Below are positions 24,353-37,527 of a stretch of DNA of 64,000 nucleotides, piece after piece. Every line of letters starts with the position of its first letter. Positions within the stretch are counted from its first letter, which is position 1. Source of the DNA: Brevipalpus yothersi (Eukaryota; Arthropoda; Arachnida; Trombidiformes; Tenuipalpidae); the NCBI GenBank assembly GCA_003956705.1, contig QZCP01000048.1, positions 62,001 through 126,000 on the forward strand, in the 5' to 3' direction. The notes under the pieces are model-generated. The model was not told where the DNA came from. It was given only the letters and a program-made list of their open reading frames with translations, and did not search any database. The translations under genes and the position numbers were made by a program.

Positions 24353-27300
24353 TTGCTGCCTCTCTTTCTTTCTCTGTTTCCTTTATGCCTAATTGCCTCG
24401 TGATGATTAGAAAGATGCTTCAATGGTGTCGATTTCTATGATCAAATACGTGGCAGATCATCATAACCGTAATCATTATGATTACGATTGAGCCACAGAA
24501 AATTATCCTGAATGCCACGTGTTTTTGATTGAAATGACTTTTGCTTCTTGCTTTCGATTTGATGCTTGACTTGCGATTTTAGTGCATCTACACACTATTC
24601 ATGTATACAATATACAATATTGTGTATTCGAGAACACAAGAAGAGAGGAAAAAAATTGATAGTATTCAACATCAAACAATGATTATCAAAGTTTGTTATG
24701 CAATCGATTCACTTTTTTTTGATCACCACTTGAGGCAAATAGTTCGATAGCAGCCATTCGATTTCATTGTTCTGCTTCAGTATGTAGTGAGCGAGAGAGA
24801 GAGGAAAAGAAAGAGATACAATTTGGATGGAAGATTTGCTCTGCCACCTCCTCCTCCTCCCTCCTCCCTTCTCGCCAACAGTAGTGGTAGTGACTTTTCG
24901 CGAATGAGATCGTTTGGCAGTTTAGAAAGATTACTGATCGACGAATTGAGCGTAAGATTGAAAGAAAACAATTGAAACCGGCAAAAGAATGTGAATGTGC
25001 GTGTGTGTATGTATGTAGTTTGTGTGTATGTGTGATCGAAGATCAGTGATCATAAAAAAGCAAACTATTAGATCGTTGAGCTCATGTTGACGGTTAGGGG
25101 TGAAGAGAAAGAGAAAGAGAAAGAGAGAGAGAGAGAGAGCGATAAATGGTACCTTTTTTTCTCTCTCTCCTCCTCCTCCACTCATGATTGCCTTGTTTTT
25201 ATGCATAATGAAGGAAAAGAGAGAGAAAGAGAAAGAAAAGCAATAGCTGACTCAGCACTCATCTTCCGGGCATTGGCCAGTTTCTCCATGCTTTACATCA
25301 TTGAGAAGGCAGCATGGGAGCAGTTCTTGGTATTCTCTTTTTATTTTCTCTTTCTTTCTCTCCCACTCGCCATGCAAGGTCGATTGGAAAAAGGCTGAGT
25401 ATACAATGAATGGAGAAAGAGAGAGAGAGAGAGGGGTTGAAGATAGATGCTTTTATCGATGTAATGAGTCGGCAAACTCAATCATGTTTTACAACTAGTT
25501 AGCCTAGATTCTGTCAATGATTCTGATTCAGCTCACCAAGATGTGGCTAAGAGAGTAATGTGTAGTCAAAAGTAGAGAGGAGCAGCAATAGCAACCAGGC
25601 TAAATGCAGAACGGGTTGACCAAATGATATTACTCCACATCAACAGCTTTCTACCTAGCAGGTCGACCAGTGAACCGCATCGCTTATTGGGCTTAAAGAT
25701 TGCTATTTTACGATTGAATATTTATATATCGATAGAGGCTTCCCGCAGGCTGTACTAAAGAGAGAGAGAAAAGCTTCTTCTTTTTCTTTTGATTGCTTTG
25801 CTTTGCTGTTTTGGCTGTTTTGTTGGTTGATGTCGGTTGATTTTCCTGTTTGGCTCCTTCAATTCATGCCACACCAATCATCCAGCAATAAAGCGTTATC
25901 AAGTAAAAGTGAAGGCAAAAGGAAGACGTTCTTGGTTGCCTTTTTTCTTCTCTCTCTCCATCCATCTATCTACATCATCGCACGGAACACATACAGTTGA
26001 GCTGGTAAATCTCGCAATTTTGGCATCCTTTGAATACTCTTTCTGGTACATACATGTTTATACCGTGCGATCAGCATCCATTACAGCTTGCTAGGAACCT
26101 GATCGATTATAATTTTCTGACGGAAGTTTCTGAATCGAATTAGGGGGAGAGTGTTGACTTTGATTCACCCACCTTTTTTTCTCAAGATTATACACATATA
26201 ATGATATATATGATGGTGGTTATGATTATGATAGCTTCTGGTTACACTGTCAGCATTTGTGCGAAAGGTATACCTGTTTGTCAACAGATTACGATGATGA
26301 TGAAAATTGCTGGTTTATTGTTCCAATGAACCTGTTAATTTGAATTCAACTCTGGATCAGCCTGATTGCTGTTCATTTAAAATGAAAGTTAACAACAACA
26401 TTGATGGACATATTGGACATGAGAGCGGGACTGAGATTGAAATGAATTGAAGTAGGGGGAGAGATAGAAAAAGGTTGCAGTGATGGTGGAGTGAGGAGAG
26501 TGGAAAATGAGATATACGGAGAAGATATATGATCTTGAAAGTGTAGACCGAAATAGCTTTGCCTGCTCACTCAATTCTGCTGTATTTGTTGCCATGAATC
26601 GTGGATCGATTCTGATCGATATATGCCACATACTTTGAAAGCGAGAGAATACAAGCTTAAAGTATACCAGAATGGAGACATCTCACAGACATGTTAGGCA
26701 TTCGGTGTTGTGGAAAGAAAGAGAGGAAGAGAGAGAGAGAAAGAAAATTAAAGACATGGAATGAGGCAAATGGGATGTCATTTTTTAGAGCAACAAAGTT
26801 GCAAGGTTGAAGGGAAAAGATGTCGAAGAAGAAGAAGGAGAAGAACGAGGTTGACAATGAGAAGGGAAGAGAGAGAGGAAAAGTTGGTGTTTTTGTTTCC
26901 ATCTATCAAAATTTGATGGTGTTTTCTTTCTCATTTTATTTAAGTCAGACATTTGAGTGTAAAATTATTTTAACAAACGATTCTTCTGTCGATTAGTAGT
27001 TGGCTAGAATTGTAATCGTTTGCCCAATCGGTATGTTTTCAACTCTCATTCGGATAATTTTTCATTTTGACTTATTTTGTAAGAAATGTCAAGTCAAAAA
27101 AAGAGTTAATTGGTTTCATGTTGCAGAGAGGGAGTGAGAAAGGAACGGAGAGAAAAAATGAAACTAGAGTGAGTGTTTCATGATAGAATAGAATAGAAAA
27201 TCATGTGGTCTACTTGATTCTGGTGATTGTCAAGAGCTTCAGTAATGTGAAAGGATTAAGAGCTTTTTGATTGCTTTGGGCAAAGGAAGGCATCCATAGA

Positions 27301-27665
27301 ATCAGATTTTGAGGGGGCAACCGGAAGTTTTTCAATCATGCGAAAAGCGAAACGAGCATCTCTCATCTTCCCGTATTTCCATTTACTCTTCATTCATGTT
27401 CCCCTCTCTCCCTTATTTACTGCCTATCTCTCCATCATCAATTGATCCTTGATCAATATTGAGTGTCTGTGTTAGCAATACACACACACATATATACAGA
27501 CATACATAGATACTAGGCAGTAGGCAAAAGCAGTGGTCCATCATTTGGCGTGTTCGCATTCAACCTTGACTCTTGCAGCTCTCTAATCATCATGATGCAC
27601 GCTGCCTTATTACCATGGAGTAGTGCGAACAACCTGGATCTTTTCTGAGCCATCCTCTTTCTCTC

Positions 27666-27725
<60 letters not shown>

Positions 27726-28810
27726 CATCTTTTTTTATTCTTGTTTCGCTTCTTCCTGTCATCATGATTACTTTCTCAGGCATTTCCCTCCCCTCGAGCT
27801 GAATCCCCATTCCTCTCATCTCTCTCTTTCTCTTTCTTCCTCTCTGTTTCTCGCTTCTCACGGAAGATGAGGAATGCAGGCGAGAAAATGAATCAGATGG
27901 AAGCTTAGATGGGAGAGGCTTGTCTTGCTCGTTAATTACTGATTGTGTGATTCAGAATGAAACAATGGGTAACATTGATTCATCTTATTCTTGTGTGTCT
28001 GTTTGTGGCTCTTGGTTCGTTTCAATGAAAAGAAGACGAGGAAGTAGAGAGAAAAAGCAATTGGAATCAGTACGAGAATGAGGAATAGAAAGATGAGAGA
28101 GAGAAAAAGAGACTAATCTCTCTTTCTTCATCTGTACTTTTATGCTGTGTGTGTATATTCTATTTTGTTCTTGGAATAATCGTTTGATCACTTTTTCAAA
28201 GCTAACTGGAACAATTTCGATTTGGCTCTATTAATTCCACCTTCTTCATCCATGCAATCAATTTTCGCTCCTTTTTTTCACAATTTTGATCTCTACTCTG
28301 ATGTTGTTGAATTGGAAAATCTTTTTTGCCTTCACTCTCTCAATATGTTCATGGTAACAGTCAACAACAGCAGCATCAAGCAGTATTGCCGTATTGCTTC
28401 GATTGTGAAGCAAGGAGTATAGCATGAAAAGATAATCATGATAATTTCAACTACTATTAGGCCAGTCAAACAACCAGTTATCTGGATGGCAGAGAAGAGA
28501 AGCTGAAAGGATTTGGTTGCTTTTATTGTCTTATCATCGATAAGCTGCTCCGAGTTTTTACCTCTCCTCTTTTTTTTCTTCTCCTCATCTTCTTCCTCTT
28601 CATAAGTGCTTGGGCTGTGTGTGTAGACTAATAAGACAAAGATGCTGTCGGAGGGCATCGAAAAGATTAGAGAGAAAAAGAGAGAAGAACAAATAGATAG
28701 ATGTGCGTTCATTAAGTGCACAATTTAAGAGCACTAATATTCTTGGAAAATCTCCGGATATGCATCATAAGTGGTAAATAAATTTTGACAATTGAGTTTT
28801 TGTCTCTGTC

Positions 28811-28851
<41 letters not shown>

Positions 28852-31800
28852 TCATCCATCGACAGTCTGTGATTTTGTTTGATAGTCCTCACGTTGTCAA
28901 GCTACTAAATTCAAGTTTTCCGGTTTCAATGACTGCTAAAAGTCGATGAGTTTCAAGTTATTTATCGCTTAGCAATAATAATCATTGGTAATCATCTATC
29001 TCTCTCTCTCTCTCTCTCTCTTACTCACGAATCATGTCAACATATCCTGGGCGTTTTTCGATGGTAGACTAGATTATACAATTCGTATGTAATCAAAATG
29101 AATTCCACTCATTCACACGTGGAATTTGTAATTTGTAATTATAATTACGTACATCTACCGTTAATGTTATCATATTCATGATTGCCCTCATGGCCCTATG
29201 TGAAAATGTTCACTGAACCAGCTACTTATCTGATGATACCTCTTCACATACATCCTTAACATTGATTACATTCAAGATATATACACACTCTCTTTCTCTC
29301 TCTCTCTCTCTTCTCTATTCTGGTCGCTAGAGAAGAGATATGCTGATCAACAAGATTGTTGAAATCTCTTGAATAGCAGTTGTAGTAGTAGTAGTAGTGG
29401 AAAACAAACTTGATCATCTTTCAAGAATGTGCTTATACATACTGTCGAGGGATCAAAGTAGTAACAAAAACTCGATTGTAAAGATGAGACATTTAGAGAG
29501 TGAAGAGGAGGATGAAATGTTATTGCTGCCTCTCATATTCATTTTTCATCTCTCTTTCTCTTGCTCTCCATCTCACCCAAAACCAAGAATGACCGCAATT
29601 GAAGGCGATCAGATGAGATGAGATACACTTACTTACTTGCTGTTCTAGCTGAGGCTCGTGAGTCACCTGAAATGACGATAAAAGTGGAGTTAATCAGCGA
29701 AGGTGAACAGCGTTCACGCGGAGAGAGAGAGAGAGAAAAGAGAGAGAAAAGAAAGAGAGCTGAGCGGTTCTCGGTGAGGCGGAAAATTCAGCCATACAGC
29801 ATTGAACCACATTTTTTTCTCTCTCTCTCTCTCTCTCAATACTGGTTACAAAAAAGTTCTGGTTATATCATATCCCCCATATATACATCACCACCAGTGT
29901 CAGGTGTATATAAGTGTATATTCATACATTATAATTTGAACAATAATTTCCACAAGTCATAGGAATCGCGCGCACCTGAGAGATAGAGAGCCAAATGTAG
30001 ATGTTGGTTTGGAAAAAAAAGAAGAGAAAGAAAAGAAAAAGTTGAGTGTGTGTGTGTGTGTGTGCGATGATGATCACTATTGCCGAGCAGCAAGCTTTAT
30101 TGGCTTGCAAAAAGTATTCAGTCAGTCAGTTTTGAGAGGCAGCTAAGCTAAAAGTTTTCAGAGTACACCAACATCCAGTTTCTTTACATCTTAAGAAAAA
30201 TTGCCTCCAGTAAAAACTAAGAGCAGGAGAGAGAGAGAGAGGATAGAAAGAGAGAAAGAAAGAAAGAAAGAGAGAGAGAGAAAATCGGTTGGGGGTATTG
30301 ATGGGGAGAGTGAGTGAGCAAAGAGAGAGAGAGAGAGAGAGAGCTGGTCTCGCCATGAGAGAGGCTGTGTGTGTGTATTCTACTGACTTGTGAATACGCT
30401 CAGTATTTCAGTATCTAAAACACGTTGTTGGTGAAGAAGTGAACGTGAAGAGATGAGCCAAAAAGAGACCAATAGTGAAGACATTTGAAGGCTCTCTATT
30501 TTTCTGTTAATCTTTGAATCTGTTTGTGTGTGTGGTGTGATTACAAATAGTGATAGTAATAGTAATTATTGTAATACTATCATCGATATCTCATCAATTT
30601 GTTGTTGATCATCTCTCTCTCCCTCTCTTCACCTACTCATATCATTCACATCCACCGCCATCGCATACATACACACACAAACAACAATTCTCATCATCTT
30701 TCCATTTCCTCTGATTTTGAGAGGAAGAGAAAAAAAGAAAAGATCTCATCGATTGCCTATCGGTTGATGTGAAACAGCATTTTGTGTATGTGTGTGTTTC
30801 TTTCCACTACATTTGGAGGAGAGAAAAAAAAGCAACATAGTCACCAGTGTGTACAGAAAAAGAAAGGGAATACAAGAGTGTTGTATAAATGTGAATGTGT
30901 TTTTTTCCTCCTCTTCGGCCTTGTGTATATCTTTTTTCTGCATTATTTCATATTCTCGAGCTTTGATCAATAGTGATACTCATTTGAATCATCATCTTCA
31001 TCATTTGGTGAGAGTGTTTCTTGAGATTTCTCAGATACACACACACATAGATATATATACATATACTCAGCCACATTCATTCACATTCCGTAAAAGCCAA
31101 CGCTGTTGTTCTCATTTGCCTTCCATCCGGAATCATGTATCATTCGCCTGATGTGTATGTGTTCTTATTTTTTTCATTCTGATTTCAATCTAGTATTCTT
31201 TCTTCCCCCCTCTCTCTCTCACTCATACTCTTTCCATTCACACTATCGATTTCATCAGCGTGATTATTATTATTGTTACTTATAATTCATTGGTGGTATC
31301 GACACCAGCCCACTTCATCATGTGTGCTCAAGTGTGATACCAGTTAACATTCTTGTTATTTTCCCATCATTTTTACCTCATCTAACCTGTTCACTATAAA
31401 TATATATATATAGTTATTTACTATTATTTACTTGGTGCGCGTTGCTGTTACCGTGGATTTAATTCTTAACCATTTTTCTTTCTTTCTCTCTCTTTCTTCA
31501 TTCATTTCATTTCATCATATAGCTGCTCACATTAACCGATGACACTGTGTTGGAGGAACGCAATGAAGATCCGACGCTAGTTCAAATGAAATTGATCGGA
31601 GATGGAGGTCAGCATTTTTACTACTACTTACATATTCATTTATTATTTTTACCACTTGCTAGTCTTTAGTAGTAATTTCTTCAATCATCATCGTCTTGGT
31701 CGTTTTTTTTCATACCAAGTTCTTCAGTCCACTTATCCTTAAACATTTCGTGTTTAGTGAGTGTGACGAAGATGACGATGATTGTAAAACTCCCACCAAG

Positions 31801-32660
31801 TTCGTTCATCATTTCACTTCCTCTCTATCTCTCCCAGAACAACATGTCTGTCTCACCTTAATGCTTCTATCTCTCTTTCTCTCTCTTTCTCTCTCTCTCT
31901 CTCTTTCTATTTATCTCCCTTTATCTCCTCCCCCTCTCTCTCTCTTTTATCATTGCCTATCTCCCTTGATTGATCCTTGGCCGTCGTCATTCATTCACTA
32001 TCACATATATATATACTGATAATGTATTCACTCATCTTTTCTTGTTTCCAATTATAGTGGTCGAATCGATATTGACAGGAGAAGAAGTAGGAATAACTCC
32101 TCGTCGACGTTTATGTAATAATAATAATAATAATAACAGTAATAGTAATAGTAACAACAACACCAACACCAACAACAGTAACAATCAAAATTCTCGTGAA
32201 AATAAGAAGCCATCTTCAAATCAGAATCGTGTTAAAGCTATTCTATCAAATTCAACATCCAATAATTCACAAGCTTCAACCACCGTAAATATTACAAATT
32301 CGAGCTCAACTTCATCAACCACCGTAAGCAACTCAAGCTGCATCAAATCTAATTTTAATAAAGAAACCAAAAACATAAGCACTACTGTAGATTCTTCACC
32401 TTCAATCATTTCATCATCAAACGCCAATAGTAGAAACACCAACAGTTCCAATTCAATCATCAGTGAGCAAACAAGAGATGAATGTGAAATTAATAGTAAA
32501 GTCAAAATTAGGCAATTGGATGACAATAATATCAACTCTAGTGTAATGCATTCAACTGAAACCAATAAAACATCCATCATTGATCCCAGTGAAACGCGTC
32601 ATCAAGCCCCATCAGAGGTAAGTGAAACATGTTGAAAACATATCAGTAGCCAAATATCAT

Positions 32661-32701
<41 letters not shown>

Positions 32702-33977
32702 ACATGCTCTCTCCTCCATCATCATCATGAAAAGTTTCAACATCAGACATTTCCCCCCCTACTATTCTTTATTATACAACCAACCAGTTTCCCAGCAGAA
32801 GTGCGGAGAGAGAAACATACAGAGAGAAAGAGGGAGAGAGAGGAGGATATTTTCATAGAGATGAAACAGATAGATGGATGAGTTCCCTCTTCGGGTGCAA
32901 TGTTTGCGATAATAATAGTTGCTAGTCTCCATGTCTAGGAACGACTTTTACATACTGCCTCACCCGAAATGAGATAATATTTGCATAGTTTCTCTCTCTT
33001 TCTCTTTCTCTTTCTCTTTCTCTTTCTTTTCCATTCTTATTTCTTATATTATTCTTCCTTTCTTTCTTTTTCTCTTTCCTTCCTCCTTTTACTCACACTA
33101 ATACTAATACTATTACTACTTTTCCAATCAAACCAGGGACAGCAAAATCTTCCTGAACCTCAATTACAGCCACATCAACAACAGCCTGGAGCACACAACC
33201 GTTCACCCACCAGCAGCAGCAGTAACACCAGCAGCAGTAGTAGTAATAGTAATAGTGGTAGTGTAGTTGTTTCCAATAAATCAGCACAATCAACGTCCGC
33301 AAATTCAGTGCCGCACAATTCACCACCAATCCAATCAACACCGCCGACATCACAAGCCACACAACAACAACAACAACAGCAGCAGCAGCAGCAACCATCA
33401 TCCTCATCCAATCTTATCCTCAATCCACAAATTGGTGAAAGCTCAAGCCAGAAAAAAGGATCTACAACTACTGCTAACGGTGATAATCAACAGAGGATCC
33501 AAAATAAGAGTAACACAAAATCTCCATCTACACAAGCCACGCAGTCAGTACCAACGAGCTCATCAATGATGCATCTTCAAATGCCTCTGATGAAGGTGAG
33601 TGTCTGTGTGCGTGTGAATGTAAATGTAAATCTGAATGTTGTGTTTCAAGTCCAGTGGATAGATGAATAGAGTTAGTCTTCGCCTCTCGCATCCTCTTTC
33701 ATGGAATGCTTATTGCCTCAATGCTGATCAACCCTCTCTCTGATTTCTGAAGTTTCACTTGAATAGGCTCTTATAACGTTGATCACATATGATTGGTTTG
33801 ATTTCTATCAATCAACATCTCCAGACACTAGTATGTGTGTGTGTAATCGTTTATCGAAACTCGATAGTTTTGTAGATATTCGAATAAAATCATCTGCGCA
33901 ATTTTTTTCTACTCACTTGAAATGAATCAGCTTTCCTGTCGCAAGAGAAGCAAGTGATGAGAGTGGGGAAAATGATA

Positions 33978-34022
<45 letters not shown>

Positions 34023-35332
34023 TCTCTTTCTCTTTCTCTCTGATTAAATGTATTCAAATAAGCAAAAATGTTTATAATGATCTGGCTTTTAGCTCATGAA
34101 CCACAGCCAAGTTCTGTTGACTCTCGCTCAAAATATTCCAGCTGTTGACACTAGGAAAAAAAGAATCAAATCATCCATCCTGTGTGTGTGTAAGCCTAAT
34201 TAAACAATGTCGTATCTTTTCCTTCCTACATTACAGACTCCATCGCTTGGATCACATGGATCCAATGCGTCTGGTGGACATGGTGTGTCAGTATCATCTG
34301 CAAATGGTCATGGTCATCATTCTAGTAGCAGTTCAAGTAGTGGCGGTAGCAATCGTGATAGAGGTGATAGAGGCGATTCGGGTAATAACAGTGGTGATAA
34401 TAATAATAATAGTAACAATCGAAATACTGTTACTGCAACTAGTATACCTTATCGGCCGCCACCGATGCTTGGTCATCAGCATCCTTCGATACCCCCTGGT
34501 TATGCCAGCCAATTAGTAGCTCATCAGGCCGAAATGATGTGGCCTTCAAAGTATTCAAATCACATGAGACCTTCGAGCTCAGCATCGCACAATTGGATGA
34601 TGATGACCCACATGCATGATTCAAGATTAGCATCTCATGATAAGGAAAGGGAAAAATTTTCTCTTGAAATGTGAGTATCGACAAAGGTGTTAATTGAAAT
34701 TGATTTCCTCAAAAATATATATGAGAGGATCATATCATTTTCGAGTGCATTTAGAGTTCTTCTTCCTCCTCCTCTTTCTTCTTATCGTTCTTTCATACTT
34801 TCTCTTTGATCACATCTATACGATATTCTGATTAATTATTGATTCAGCCTCTTAGTTATATGAATGACTAATCTGTGACCGTAGTCCATTCATCACTTTC
34901 AATTTTGCATGCGTACTCAATTAGCAGTTCCTACTTTTTATCCTCTCTCTTCTACCAAAAAATTCAATGTTATTTGATTCCATTGATTCAGTTCACTGAT
35001 GATTTGAAACTAGCAAGAAATCGATCCAAATAAGATGACGCCAAAAGAGAAGAAGCAGAAGAAGAAAAAGAAAAAGAAAAATAGGAGAAAAAGAGTGATT
35101 TGATGATGAAAAATAAGGATCAACCAGTACACTAAATAAGATGATGTTGAGAAATAAGGAATGATGATGAACACTACATGATGGAAGTGAGAGAAAGAGA
35201 GAGAGAGAAAAAAAAGATGAAGAAGGACATCCATTTCAAGTTGAACAGCTTACATTCTTGGCCAAGATGTACGGTGAAAGGGTGAGAAAAAGATACACCT
35301 CATTTCCACTCTATTCAAGTCGACTATTGAGT

Positions 35333-35396
<64 letters not shown>

Positions 35397-35848
35397 TATT
35401 TTCCATTCAAGCTCTCTCCGTCGTTCAGCGTGACTCACTCTCTTTCTTTTGTTAAATGGTTACGTGTGAGTAGTGGAGGGCGAAAAGAAGGGAATGTAGT
35501 AATAAAGTGTCAGAAACCAGGACCAGTGGAGCAATAGACAGAAGAGAGAAATCAACTTTCCGGTTGTTGTTATGCTTATTATTGCACCTAAATGAGTGTG
35601 TATGTTTGCATGGTGCGTACTGAACGGCTATTTTGCGTTAGCTGGTTTTGATTACTTTTATCTTTATCAAAACTTCCTCTCTCTCTCTTTCGTTCGTATT
35701 CTCATTGCTCGAGGGCTCTCACTCGTCATCTTACATCTTTGGCGCAATGCTTTGGCCATCTCATCAGAAATGATTAGTTAGTTGGATGAGAAGACTCGAG
35801 CAGTTATTTCAGTATATATACTTCAATAGTTGTGGTTCGATTTTTGTT

Positions 35849-35914
<66 letters not shown>

Positions 35915-36765
35915 CCTGCTTGCCAAACCTGACGTTTTTGGTCGCTCTCTCTCACTTGTTTATGCTTCTCACTCAACTTTGCTTTTTCTTTCTTTATCTC
36001 TCTTTCTTTTGGCCGGCAATTTGGTCTCTCTCTATTCAGGGAGGAAAGAGAAAGAATAGAGCGTGATAAACAGCGTCAAGCGGCTCAAGAAAGAGAACGC
36101 AATGAAAAGGAGCGAAATGAAAGAGAAAGAAGACGTGAAGAAGAGGAACGGGAAAAGAAACATCAAGCGACAGCTAAGGCAGTTCAGCAACATTTCGAAG
36201 AGTCCCTGAAATACGCTAAAATCCCGTATGTACCTCCAAGATTTTATCCTCATTCGGGATCTCCACTTTCCAATGCTCATCCGGGCTCTAAACCACCTCC
36301 TCTGTTGATGTCACACTATGAAAACAATAATCGATCAAGTGGTGGTAGTAATACTGGTGGAAACAATTATCCCAACACATCCTCCTCATCATCCACATCG
36401 TCTTCAATTCATTCAAATAATAATAATAGTAAAAATGGCTCCTCGAGTGGAGAAAGTTCCTCAAAGAAGCCTAATCCTAGTCCAGTGAGCAGAGTTGATG
36501 CTAACCATGGTCAAATGAAACTAGGTCATCAGCGTGCCAATAATGAAGCGCTCTCAATGGGAAACGGAGCTATTCCAGCCAGTGGAATGGCCGCTTATAA
36601 TAGTTATCATCACCAACAGAAAGTGGCATATCAACAGCAGTCATCTTCGGGACATGCTGGATTCACTCGCCCTCCGGGCTTAAAAGAGTCTTCTTCGTCA
36701 TCTCCTCCAAACGCATTGTCAAATTCAACGGTCAATTGGTAGGTTCTTTTCCTTCTTATTTCTAC

Positions 36766-36816
<51 letters not shown>

Positions 36817-36956
36817 TTTCCTTTCTAACTTGCTCCCTTTTTTCTTCTCTCTTGTTCCTAATCGCTGAGCGCCTTGTTTGTTTGTGAGTTCTGATTTTCT
36901 CTCTCTCTCTCTCTCTCAGCCACTTGAACCTCTGAGGCAACAGAGATTGAGAGAGT

Positions 36957-36996
<40 letters not shown>

Positions 36997-37281
36997 GCAT
37001 AAATTATCGATGAACCCGGAGATTCTCCACTCTCTTGAATGTCTCAACAATATCACTCGATTTTTCTACACTATTTTCATTTTAAGTAATGGTTGCCACT
37101 GGTTACTGTGATTCAGTCAGAGCTAGTAGAAATAAGAACCAGAATCATCTACGCACAGGAGAAGAGGAAGATGTAAGCAAGAGTAAAGGAAGCAGAGGAA
37201 AAAGCGAGTATGGGAAAAGATGCTTCTAGCATCATGAATCAATTTCAATGAAGCCAAGTTGTACCAGTTCTTTCTGGTGCC

Positions 37282-37315
<34 letters not shown>

Positions 37316-37463
37316 CTCCTGCATGCCTCTTCAATGGCATTGGAGAGGGAGAAAAAGCATTCCTCTCTTTCTTTCTTTCTCTCTCGCCTAATAGTTTAGT
37401 CTGCTTACAAGCGTATATCTTTTGCTCTCATCATCTTGCACTCACGATAATTTCTCCAGACTT

Positions 37464-37527
<64 letters not shown>

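Larger units (their letters stand above)
20420..31522 (+). other. KDM3 intron 4, 11.1 kb
   Basis: The longest intron in the window. CT tracts lie at about 22422-22448, 24299-24347, 27669-27721 and 28813-28849, with GA runs near 30225-30245 and 30319-30342, short CA/TG runs, and a palindromic TAAT/ATTA site at 24468-24486. Every longer open frame is repeat-driven or lacks family motifs. The size suggests space for enhancers, but this is inference. Confidence 0.8.

Noticed and set aside
32221..32580. Leu/Val-rich minus-strand frame resembling a membrane protein
   Set aside because: It is the antisense of a Ser/Asn-rich KDM3 exon, which reads as Leu/Val/Ile on the other strand.
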